DNA of 64,000 bases from Mesorhizobium amorphae (lineage in GTDB: Bacteria; Pseudomonadota; Alphaproteobacteria; Rhizobiales; Rhizobiaceae). Below the pieces are notes generated by a model, which saw nothing but the letters and a program-made list of their open reading frames with translations, was not told the origin of the DNA and ran no database searches. Position 1 is the first letter of the stretch. Each line of letters begins with the position of its first letter. The DNA is taken from the NCBI RefSeq assembly GCF_014843845.1, contig NZ_JHQS01000024.1, forward strand, positions 62,001-126,000. Direction: 5' to 3'. Positions 1-7,526 of the stretch are shown here, one piece after another. The position numbers were made by a program, and so were the translations under genes.

Positions 1-275
1 GATGATGCGGCTTTCGGCGACAAGGATGGCCAAAAAAATTATGGTCATAGCCGTGTCAATCTTCGTTTGTGGCGTGCTTGGCGGGGTATAGCTTCTGCAA
101 CCAGCCGCGGATCAGCGGCACCGCCAAGGGGGAACCGCCGTAATGCATGACAATGCCGCGCCGATTGTCTGGGCCGCGCCGATTGTCTGGCCTGCGCCGA
201 TTGTCGTGCCCGGGCCGATTGTCGGGCCCGTCTCCCGTCGCCGGCGCGCATCGTAGCCGGCCGACAGCGGCATTC
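1..275. other. left-edge segment without a confident gene
   Basis: No complete gene is supported here. A short + frame from position 2 to 91 encodes a hydrophobic 29-residue peptide (MAKKIMVIAVSIFVCGVLGG within it) that could be a tiny membrane peptide or the tail of something else. On the - strand an ATG at 48 opens a hydrophobic frame running off the left edge. A - strand frame ending at 56 has plausible codon use over its last 30 residues but starts inside the tandem repeat at 160-231. None has a convincing ribosome binding site. The segment probably holds the promoter of the operon starting at 276. Confidence 0.3.
160..231 (+). repeat. four tandem 18-bp repeats
   Basis: Four head-to-tail 18-bp units start at 160, 178, 196 and 214. 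Each begins with GCCGATTGTC and ends in a variable GC-rich octamer. Because 18 is a multiple of three, the array stays open in frame with the downstream transporter and would encode RRLSGP-type hexapeptides if translation began upstream. The array lies 45 bp before the likely start codon of the MFS gene. Confidence 0.75.
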
Positions 276-1523
276 ATGGGATCGGTCGCTCAATCCGCGA
301 TGCACTTGTGGCGGAACGCCGAGCGCTCCCGCGCCATGCTGCCGATCATGGCCAGCGTCTGTCTTGCCTGCATCGGCAGCGCCATGCTGACGACCGCGGT
401 ATCGTTCTACCTCGGCAAGCCCGGCATCGCCCCCGACATCGTGCAGATCGTGCTCACCGCCTATCCGGTCGGTTTTCTGATCGGATGCCTGATCACGCGC
501 CCGCTGGTGGCCCGCTACGGCCATGAGCGGACATTCCTGCTGATCCTGACGACCGCGCTGCTGTCGGCCGCGGGCTTCGTCTTCACCGACTTCGTGCCGA
601 GCTGGTTCTGCTTCCGGCTGCTCGGCGGCATGTCGATGGCCTCGATGTTCGTGATCTGCGAGAGCTGGATCAACCTCTATGCCGAGCAGCACAATCGCGG
701 CGCGATGTTCTCGATCTACATGCTGACGACGGCGATCGCGGTGCTGCTCGGCCAGGTCCTGGTCGCGCTCGTCGGTCCGCAGTCGCCGCATCTGTTTTCG
801 GTCGCGGCGGCAACGGTGCTGTTGGCGTTCGTGCCCAAATTCGCCGGGCTGCGCTGGCCGGCGCTGCCTTCGGTGCCGGCTGAACAGGCGCAAGCGACCG
901 GAGCCGACAGAAGGCTCGGGCCGCTGGCGCTGTTCAGGCTGGCGCCGGTGACGGTCGTCGCCATTTTCCAGGGCGGCATCACCAACATGAACGTCTTCGT
1001 GCTGACGCCGATCTATGGGACGCAGATCGGATTGTCGGCGTCGGCGACGGTCTGGCTGGTCACCACGATAAGCATTGCCGGCATGGTCGCGCAGACCCCG
1101 GTCGGCTGGCTGTCGGACCGCCTTGACCGACGCCTGATACTTCTGGTGCAGGGGCTGGTATCGGTGACGGCCTGCGCCATGATCGCCTGGGTCGGCACCC
1201 TTTCGGTGCCGCTGCTGTTCGTGCTGTTCTTCGTCTATGGCGCCACGGCGCTGACGATCTATCCGGTGGCCATGGCGTTCGGTGCCTCGCAGCTTCATAG
1301 CCGGCACATGGTCGCCGCGTCCGGCACGCTGCTTCTGCTCTATTCGATCGGCAATGTCGCGACGCCGGGCGTCGCCGCGGGATTGATGGCGCATCTCGGA
1401 CCGCCGGCGATGTTCCTGCTGCTCGGCGGCGGCGCGGTGCTGGTCACGCTTGCGGCCTGCTACAATCTTCTGCGCCGGCCGGTCGCGACGCCGATCGCGC
1501 AAGCTGTCGAGGACCAGGTCTGA
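276..1523 (+). CDS. MFS transporter (YcaD-like)
   Basis: A 415-residue polytopic inner-membrane protein with about 12 predicted hydrophobic segments, of normal length for the major facilitator superfamily. A motif-A-like loop (PLVARYGHERTF) follows the second segment, and SDRLDRR sits in the second half, where the repeated motif is expected. I chose the ATG at 276; one at 300 is also possible. An upstream in-frame ATG at 147 would add an Arg/Pro-rich repeat peptide that does not look like protein. The stop overlaps the next ATG by one base (TGATG), so it is translationally coupled to the catabolic genes after it and most likely imports their substrate. The substrate cannot be told from sequence. 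Confidence 0.85.
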   Translation: MGSVAQSAMHLWRNAERSRAMLPIMASVCLACIGSAMLTTAVSFYLGKPGIAPDIVQIVLTAYPVGFLIGCLITRPLVARYGHERTFLLILTTALLSAAGFVFTDFVPSWFCFRLLGGMSMASMFVICESWINLYAEQHNRGAMFSIYMLTTAIAVLLGQVLVALVGPQSPHLFSVAAATVLLAFVPKFAGLRWPALPSVPAEQAQATGADRRLGPLALFRLAPVTVVAIFQGGITNMNVFVLTPIYGTQIGLSASATVWLVTTISIAGMVAQTPVGWLSDRLDRRLILLVQGLVSVTACAMIAWVGTLSVPLLFVLFFVYGATALTIYPVAMAFGASQLHSRHMVAASGTLLLLYSIGNVATPGVAAGLMAHLGPPAMFLLLGGGAVLVTLAACYNLLRRPVATPIAQAVEDQV

Positions 1524-2290
1524 TGACGAACAATCCCGCGACGAACCGCCTGAAAGACAAGGTCGTCCTGATCGCCGGCGCGGCGAGCGGTATTGGCGCG
1601 GCCATCGCCCAACGCTGCGTTGCCGAAGGCGCAAGCGTGGTCTGTGCCGACTATGATGCCGTGGCAGCACAGGCGCTTGCCGACAGGCTTGGCGCTGCGG
1701 CGGTCGCCTGCCGCTGCGATGTGACCGACGCCCTCTCCGCCAGCAGCGCCGTCGACATCGCCAAGGAGCGCTTCGGCCGGCTGGACGGGCTGGTGCACAA
1801 TGCGGCCGCGCCGTCGACGACCGCCACCGTCGTCGATCTCGATGAGAGCGCCTGGCGACGCGAGCTCGACGTCAGCCTGACCGGCGCGTTCCTGATGAGC
1901 AAATTCGCGGTGCCGTTGATCGCCGCAGGCGGCGGCGGCTCGGTGGTGTTCATCGGCTCGCAGTTCGGACGCGTCGCCACCACCAGGGCCGTCGCCTACT
2001 GCGCCGCCAAGGCCGGGCTGATCCATCTCGCCAAGGCGATGGCGGTCGACCATGCGCCCGACAAGGTCCGCGTCAACAGCCTGTCGCCCGGCGCGGTGGC
2101 GACGACGCGCCTGCTGCGCAGATTTCCGGATTTCGACGCGGCCAATGCAGGTCTCGGCCCCGCGCATCTGCTTGGCCGCATCGCGGAGCCGGATGAGATC
2201 GCCGCAGCAGCTGCCTTCCTGCTGTCGTCGGACGCATCCTTCGTCACCGGTTCCGACATGCTCGTGGACGGCGGCTATGCGACGCGCTGA
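1523..2290 (+). CDS. SDR family oxidoreductase
   Basis: A 255-residue classical short-chain dehydrogenase. The cofactor motif AGAASGIG is at about residues 18-25, followed by an acidic residue at the end of beta-2 (CADYD), which favours NAD(H). The catalytic Tyr159 and Lys163 lie in AYCAAKAG, with the partner serine in FIGSQFG. The C-terminal SDASFVTGSDMLVDGG block is standard. The start overlaps the MFS stop by one base. Its role is inferred from the operon: oxidation or reduction of a hydroxyl/keto group of the imported compound. The first of two SDRs in this operon. Confidence 0.9.
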   Translation: MTNNPATNRLKDKVVLIAGAASGIGAAIAQRCVAEGASVVCADYDAVAAQALADRLGAAAVACRCDVTDALSASSAVDIAKERFGRLDGLVHNAAAPSTTATVVDLDESAWRRELDVSLTGAFLMSKFAVPLIAAGGGGSVVFIGSQFGRVATTRAVAYCAAKAGLIHLAKAMAVDHAPDKVRVNSLSPGAVATTRLLRRFPDFDAANAGLGPAHLLGRIAEPDEIAAAAAFLLSSDASFVTGSDMLVDGGYATR

Positions 2291-2326
2291 TCCCGATATC
2301 CCTCGCTCTCCTTCAAAGGAGTTCCC

Positions 2327-3343
2327 ATGACGCTGCTCGTTACCGGCGGCACCGGCTTTGTCATGAGCGTGGTGGCGCGCGAATGGCTGGACCGCGATCC
2401 GCAAGCCCGCGCCGTCATCCTCGACCGTTCCGGCCTCGACGCGATCGCGGAGACATTCTTCGCCCCGGTGCGCGACCGCCTGACCGTGCTGACGGCGGAC
2501 ATGTTGGACCCCTCCGCCTGGGCGGCCGTGCTCGATGCACACAACATCACCGCAATTGTCCACGGCGCGACGGTGACGCCGAATTCGCGCCCGAGCGACC
2601 CGCAGATGCAGCCGGAGGCTCACGATCCGGCATTGATTGTCGACGTCAATCTGATGGGCACGGTGCGCATGCTGGAATGGGCGCGCGGCCGGCCCGGCAT
2701 CAAACGCTTCGTCTATGTCAGCTCCGGTTCGGTCTATCGCCACAACGGGCCGGACTGGAACGGCGAGCCGCTGCCCGAGGACGGCTACGTGGCGCCGTTG
2801 ACGCTCTACGGCATCTCGAAATTCGCGGCCGAGATGGTCACCAACCGCTACGCCGATCTGTTCGGCCTTTCGGCCATTTCGGTCAGGCTGTCATCGGTCT
2901 ACGGCCCGATGGACCGCGTCACCGGCAGCCGCAACGTCCGCCATCTGCCGAACCGCGTCGCGCATATGGCGCTCAACGGCGAAACGATCCGGCCGAACAG
3001 TCTTGAGCCGCTCGGCGACTATGTGCTGTCAAGCGACGTCGCCAAGGCGATCATGGCGCTGCTCAATGCCGAAAGCCTGCGCTACCGGCACTACAACATC
3101 GGCAGCGGCACCACGACGACGGTCGGCGACTTCATCGGCTGGGCGGCCGAGCGTGTTCCCGGCCTGAAGGCCGAAATCAGCCCGACCGAGGGAGCGAACA
3201 TCGTCATGAACTCGGCGCTGAAGACGGGCATGTGGGGCGAATACGACCTAGCCCGCATCGAGCGGGACACGGACTGGCGGCCGAGGCCGGCCAAGCAGGC
3301 GTTCCATGACTACATGGACTGGATCGCCGCCAACGAAGCCTGA
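2327..3343 (+). CDS. NAD-dependent epimerase/dehydratase-like (extended SDR)
   Basis: A 338-residue extended SDR with catalytic Tyr161 and Lys165 (LYGISKFAAE) and a serine in the YVSSGSVY strand. The glycine-rich loop reads TGGTGFVMS, so the third glycine of the usual TGGxGFIG pattern is methionine, which could change cofactor position or redox activity. A ribosome site (AAGGAG) lies about 7 bases before the ATG. It sits 36 bp after the first SDR and 12 bp before the deacetylase-fold gene, so it belongs to the same operon. In this family the substrate may be a sugar nucleotide, but the neighbours suggest a small catabolic intermediate. Confidence 0.85.
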   Translation: MTLLVTGGTGFVMSVVAREWLDRDPQARAVILDRSGLDAIAETFFAPVRDRLTVLTADMLDPSAWAAVLDAHNITAIVHGATVTPNSRPSDPQMQPEAHDPALIVDVNLMGTVRMLEWARGRPGIKRFVYVSSGSVYRHNGPDWNGEPLPEDGYVAPLTLYGISKFAAEMVTNRYADLFGLSAISVRLSSVYGPMDRVTGSRNVRHLPNRVAHMALNGETIRPNSLEPLGDYVLSSDVAKAIMALLNAESLRYRHYNIGSGTTTTVGDFIGWAAERVPGLKAEISPTEGANIVMNSALKTGMWGEYDLARIERDTDWRPRPAKQAFHDYMDWIAANEA

Positions 3344-3355
3344 GGAGGACAGCCG

Positions 3356-4279
3356 ATGCCGACCGATCACCAGCAGCCGCGCGACTTCGTCGGTTACGGT
3401 CCGCGCCCGCCCTTCGTGACCTGGCCGGGCGGCGTCAAGCTCGCCATCAACCTGGTGCTCAATTACGAGGAAGGCTCGGAGTATTCCTGGGTCGAGGACG
3501 GCCGCAACGACAATTGGGGCGAGTACAATCTCGCCAGCAGCCCGCCGGTGCGCGACCTCGGCACCGAGACGCATTTCGAATATGGCAGCCGCGCCGGCGT
3601 GTGGCGGCTGGCGCGGCTGTTCGACCGCTATCAGATCCCGGTCACCATCTCTGCCTGCGCCGTCGCGCTGGAGCGCAACCCGGCGGTGGCCGAATGGATG
3701 AACGCGCGCGGGCACGACCTGCTCGGCCACGGGCTGCGCTGGATCGACTACACGACGATGGAGCGCGGCGAGGAAGAGCGCCAGCTGCACGAGGCGATCG
3801 CGCTCTATGAGAGACTGATGGGCAGGCGGCCCTTGGGCTGGAACTGCCGCTCGTTTCCGAGCGTCAACACGCGCGACCTGCTGGTGCGGGAAGGTGGCTT
3901 CCTCTACCACTCCGATCCCTGCAATGACGACCTGCCCTATTTCCTCGACCATCAGGGCACCGAGATCCTCGTCGTCCCCTATTCCAAGGCCCTCAACGAC
4001 AGCCGCTATCTGGTGGCGCCGGGCTACAGCAACCCGCGCGACTTTGCCGAGGATTGCCGTTCCGCCATCGACTACATGCTCGACGAAGCCGACGAGACCG
4101 GCGGCCGCATGCTGACGATCGGCATCCACGCCCGCTGGATGGGCCAGCCCAACCGGGCGTCCGGGCTGCGCGAGGTGATCGAGCACGTGAAGAGCAAACC
4201 CGCGGCTGCCTTCATGCGGCGCGAGGACATCGCGCGCTTCTGGATCGAGAACCATGCCAGCTTCGAGCAGCGTGGCTGA
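3356..4279 (+). CDS. polysaccharide-deacetylase-fold amidase, PuuE-like
   Basis: A 307-residue NodB-fold protein of the group that includes metal-independent allantoinase PuuE rather than true polysaccharide deacetylases. Family landmarks seen are FVTWPGGVKLAIN near the N-terminus, GHGLRWIDY around His125, HSDPCNDDLPYF at residues 185-195 and LTIGIHARWMGQPNR near the C-terminus. There is no signal peptide, so it acts in the cytosol. PuuE enzymes hydrolyse the cyclic ureide allantoin. The adjacent cyclic amidohydrolase supports a cyclic amide or ureide substrate, but the exact compound is inference. The start has a GGAGGA site 7 bases upstream. Confidence 0.85.
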   Translation: MPTDHQQPRDFVGYGPRPPFVTWPGGVKLAINLVLNYEEGSEYSWVEDGRNDNWGEYNLASSPPVRDLGTETHFEYGSRAGVWRLARLFDRYQIPVTISACAVALERNPAVAEWMNARGHDLLGHGLRWIDYTTMERGEEERQLHEAIALYERLMGRRPLGWNCRSFPSVNTRDLLVREGGFLYHSDPCNDDLPYFLDHQGTEILVVPYSKALNDSRYLVAPGYSNPRDFAEDCRSAIDYMLDEADETGGRMLTIGIHARWMGQPNRASGLREVIEHVKSKPAAAFMRREDIARFWIENHASFEQRG

Positions 4280-4283
4280 CGGC

Positions 4284-5618
4284 ATGTTCGAGACGCTGAT
4301 CCGCGGAGCCACCGTGGTCAACGCCGATGGGCCCGACCGGCGCGACGTCGGCATCACCGGCGGCAAGATCGCGGCGGTCATTGCATCTGGCGAAAGAGCG
4401 GAAGCGAAGTCGGTGCTGGACGCCTCGGGCAGCCTGCTGCTGCCAGGCCTGGTCGACGCCCATGCGCATCTGCGCGAACCCGGGCTCACGCATAAGGAGG
4501 ATTTCTCCTCCGGCACGCACGCCGCAGCCCTCGGCGGCGTGACGACAGTGCTCGATATGCCCACAGACGAGCCATGGACGGCCAGCGCCAAAGAACTTGC
4601 CGACAAGATGGCGATGGCTGAAGGCCGTATCCATGTCGATGTCGGCTTGCAGGCGGTGGTCGGTCGCGACTTGTCGTTGATCCCCGGCCTGCTCGACCTC
4701 GCACCGGTGTCGTTCGAATTGTTCACCGCCGATGTGCCCGAAGGCTTCCTGTTTCCCACCTTCGATGCGGTCGCCGGTGCTCTGCGGAGTTTCGCTGGCG
4801 CCGACACGCTGATCGGCATTTCGCCGGGCGATCAATCCATGCTGACCAGCAGCATCGAACGCAATTTGGGGGGAACCATCGCGGCCTTCCTCGACAGCCG
4901 GCCGCCGCAGGCGGAAGCCGGCGGCATCAGGCGGGCAGTTCTTGCCGCCGCCAGGACGGGGACGCGCATTCATGTCCGGCAGATCAACTCGGAAATGGGC
5001 ATAGAGGCGTGGAGCCGGCTGCGCGACAGGGCGGACGCCAGCGTCGAGACGACGCCGCAGAACCTGTTCTTCAGCGCCGACGACTACGAGACGCAAGGCG
5101 CCAGGCTGAAGGGCTCGCCGCCCCTGCGATCGCGGCACGACGTCGAAGCCTTGCGCGCGGCGCTCGGCGCCGGGCTGATCGACATCGTCGCCACCGATCA
5201 CGCACCGCATGCGCCGGCCGAAAAGGCAGCCAGCTACGCGGCTTTTGCCGACATTCCGGGCGGCATGCCGGGACTGCAGACGCTGCTTCCGACCATGCTG
5301 AAACTCGTCGACGACGGGCTGATCACGCTGCCCGATGTGGTGCGCCTGTGCGCCCGCAATCCGGCGGAGCGCTTTGGGCTCGGCCGGCGCAAGGGGCGGA
5401 TCGCCGCCGGCTACGACGCCGACATTTTGATCGTCGACCCACGGCAATCCAGCTCCATCTCGAATGCCGAGCAGGTTTCCCGCGCGGCTTACACGCCATT
5501 CGACGGCTGGACCGTCAACGCGCGGCTGACCACTGTCTTCCTGCGCGGCCACGAGATCGTCCGAGACCAGCGGCTGGTCGGCCCGGCGCAGGGAAAGATC
5601 GTCACTCGGGAAGACTGA
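4284..5618 (+). CDS. dihydroorotase/allantoinase-like cyclic amidohydrolase with altered metal site
   Basis: A 444-residue amidohydrolase. The HxH strand (VDAHAHLREPG) and the late TDHAPH aspartate are present. The usual carboxylated lysine (FK.F) is glutamate in SFELFTA (residue 145). The beta-5 histidine region reads IGISPGDQSM instead of a VHxEN type, and the beta-6 strand reads IHVRQINSE, placing Gln where His normally ligates metal. So only three of the six usual ligands are evident. The start could be ATG 4284 or GTG 4272; both are coupled to the preceding stop at 4279. Probably ring opening of a cyclic amide together with the PuuE-like neighbour; the chemistry is uncertain. Confidence 0.8.
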   Translation: MFETLIRGATVVNADGPDRRDVGITGGKIAAVIASGERAEAKSVLDASGSLLLPGLVDAHAHLREPGLTHKEDFSSGTHAAALGGVTTVLDMPTDEPWTASAKELADKMAMAEGRIHVDVGLQAVVGRDLSLIPGLLDLAPVSFELFTADVPEGFLFPTFDAVAGALRSFAGADTLIGISPGDQSMLTSSIERNLGGTIAAFLDSRPPQAEAGGIRRAVLAAARTGTRIHVRQINSEMGIEAWSRLRDRADASVETTPQNLFFSADDYETQGARLKGSPPLRSRHDVEALRAALGAGLIDIVATDHAPHAPAEKAASYAAFADIPGGMPGLQTLLPTMLKLVDDGLITLPDVVRLCARNPAERFGLGRRKGRIAAGYDADILIVDPRQSSSISNAEQVSRAAYTPFDGWTVNARLTTVFLRGHEIVRDQRLVGPAQGKIVTRED

Positions 5619-5627
5619 GGAAGACCC

Positions 5628-6401
5628 ATGGCACTGCTTGAGAAAAAGATCGCCATCGTCAGCGGCGCCAGCTCCGGCATCGGCCGTGCAATCGCCTTGA
5701 GGTTCGCGGCGGAAGGCGCCTACGTCGTCATCGCCGACACGGTCGAATTGCCGATCGAGGGTGGCCAGAGCACCGCCGCCCTGATCGAATCGAGCGGCGG
5801 GACGGCGATGCATATCGCGACGGACATTTCCGACTGGAACGCCGTCGATGCGCTGGTCACAGCCACCGTCACCCGCTTCGGACGGCTCGACGTTATGGTC
5901 AACAACGCGGCGATCTACACCAGCACCAACCTCATCGAGACATCGCCGGAGCAATGGAGCCGCGTCATCGGCGTCAACCTGACGGGCTTTTTCTACTGCT
6001 GCAAACGCACGGTGATGCAGATGCTTACCCAGGCGCCGGTCAACGACGTGCGCGGCCGCATCATCAACATTTCCTCGCAGCACGGCATGGTCGCCTGCCC
6101 CGGCGATTTTCCCTATTCGGTGAGCAAGGGCGGCATCGTGCAGATGACGCGGCAGATCGCCGTCGACCACGCCGACGATTTGATCGTCTGCAACGCGATC
6201 GCGCCCGGCAAGATCATCACCGACAAACCGGGTGTCGCCAACGACCCCGGCGCGCTCGACTATTCGCGGCAGCGCACGCCCTGGCCGCGGCTCGGCAGTC
6301 CGAACGATGTGGCGGGCGCCGCCCTGTTCCTCGCCAGCGACATGGCAAGCTACGTCACCGGCATCAATTTGATGGTTGACGGCGGCTGGATGGCTGGCTG
6401 A
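5628..6401 (+). CDS. SDR family oxidoreductase
   Basis: A 257-residue classical SDR. SGASSGIG at residues 12-19 binds the cofactor, NNAAIYTS is the structural NNAG-type motif, the catalytic serine is in INISSQHG and Tyr163/Lys167 in YSVSKGG. The C-terminus ends in the typical TGINLMVDGG block. It begins 9 bp after the amidohydrolase stop and is preceded by GAGGAAG. This is the second dehydrogenase of the operon and shares only family-level similarity with the one at 1523. Substrate unknown. Confidence 0.9.
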   Translation: MALLEKKIAIVSGASSGIGRAIALRFAAEGAYVVIADTVELPIEGGQSTAALIESSGGTAMHIATDISDWNAVDALVTATVTRFGRLDVMVNNAAIYTSTNLIETSPEQWSRVIGVNLTGFFYCCKRTVMQMLTQAPVNDVRGRIINISSQHGMVACPGDFPYSVSKGGIVQMTRQIAVDHADDLIVCNAIAPGKIITDKPGVANDPGALDYSRQRTPWPRLGSPNDVAGAALFLASDMASYVTGINLMVDGGWMAG

Positions 6402-6499
6402 CGGAAGACCTAAACCAGGCTTGATCTTTCCTGTCGCTTCATGGCAGGCGACTGAGATCCTTGCGCTAGCGCGCCTCCTCGGCACTTTCGGAGCATCCC

Positions 6500-7507
6500 A
6501 TGACCATCCCTCGCGTCGTCGTCACCCAACGCTTCTTCGATGACGAGACGACCGCCTATCTGCGGGCGAACGGTTGCCAGGTCGACATTGCCGAATCCTC
6601 GAAGGTCGACGGCGATGGGAACCTCTCGCACGACCAGTTGGTGAGTATCCTGAGAGACGCCGATGCATGGATCGTCGGCCATGCGCAGGTGACGCGGGAA
6701 CTGCTCGAGGCGCTGCCGGAGCTCAAGATCGTGGCGCGGCGCGGCGTCGGCTACGAGCGCGTCGATGTCGAGGCTGCCCGTACGCTCGGCCGCGTGGTGA
6801 CGATCGCCGCCGGCGGCAACGATGCCTCGGTGGCCGACCATGCGCTCGGCCTCATGCTGGCCGTCGGCCGGCGGCTGCGCGAAACACAGATGAACATGGT
6901 CGCCGGCAACTGGACGATACTGATCAGCTCGGACCTGTATCGGAAGACGGTCGGCCTGATCGGCCTCGGCCGCATCGGCCGCAACGTGGTCCAGCGGCTC
7001 AAGGGTTTTGAAGCGCGCATCCTCGTGTCCGCGCCGAGCGCGGACAAAGCCTATGCCGAAGCCAACGGCATCACCTATGTCGATGTCGAGACGCTGCTTC
7101 GCGACAGCGACTATGTCAGCCTTCATGCTCCGCTCTCGGCGACGACACGCAACCTGATCAACAAGGACACGCTGGCGCTGATGAAACCGACGGCAGTGCT
7201 GATCAATACGGCAAGAGGCGGCCTGGTCGAGGATCGGGATCTCCTCGAAGCGCTGAAGGGCGGCACGATCGCAGGCGCCGGCCTCGATGTGTTTTTGAGC
7301 GAGACCGACCCCGGCTACAGATCCGTGTCCGACGAACTGGTCGCGCTGCCCAACGTCGTGGCCTCGCCGCACTCGGCGGCCTCCTCGGTCGAAGGGCTGG
7401 CGCGCACCAACATGGTTGCGGCGCAATGCGTGATCGCAGTGCTGAACGGCAGGGACCCCCCGAGCGGCTGCGTCGTGGCCGACGGCCGTGGGCGAGCGTC
7501 TCGCTGA
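6500..7507 (+). CDS. D-2-hydroxyacid dehydrogenase (SerA/GyaR-like)
   Basis: A 335-residue protein of the D-isomer-specific 2-hydroxyacid dehydrogenase family. It has the glycine motif GLGRIG at 155-160, the catalytic triad Arg239 (NTARGG), Glu268 (SETDPG) and His291 (SPHSA), and the N-terminal RRGVGYERVDVEAA substrate loop. The residue that usually discriminates NAD at the end of beta-2 is not acidic (ILVSAPS), so NADP use is possible. About 100 bp separate it from the SDR, so it is the last gene of the operon or a closely linked unit. A convergent exporter follows. Likely interconverts a 2-keto and a 2-hydroxy acid at the end of the pathway. Confidence 0.9.
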   Translation: MTIPRVVVTQRFFDDETTAYLRANGCQVDIAESSKVDGDGNLSHDQLVSILRDADAWIVGHAQVTRELLEALPELKIVARRGVGYERVDVEAARTLGRVVTIAAGGNDASVADHALGLMLAVGRRLRETQMNMVAGNWTILISSDLYRKTVGLIGLGRIGRNVVQRLKGFEARILVSAPSADKAYAEANGITYVDVETLLRDSDYVSLHAPLSATTRNLINKDTLALMKPTAVLINTARGGLVEDRDLLEALKGGTIAGAGLDVFLSETDPGYRSVSDELVALPNVVASPHSAASSVEGLARTNMVAAQCVIAVLNGRDPPSGCVVADGRGRASR

Positions 7508-7526
7508 TCGCCCGGGCGCCGAGGAA

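Noticed and set aside
160..231. Tandem repeats as a CRISPR array
   Set aside because: Units are contiguous 18-mers without spacers.
45..1670. Long - strand open frame opposite the MFS and first SDR genes
   Set aside because: Its product is Arg/His/Gln-rich low-complexity sequence typical of the antisense of GC-rich genes; the + strand genes have clear families and codon bias.
4212..6485. 757-codon - strand open frame opposite the amidohydrolase and SDR
   Set aside because: No domain is recognisable, composition is antisense-like, and it overlaps well-supported genes throughout.
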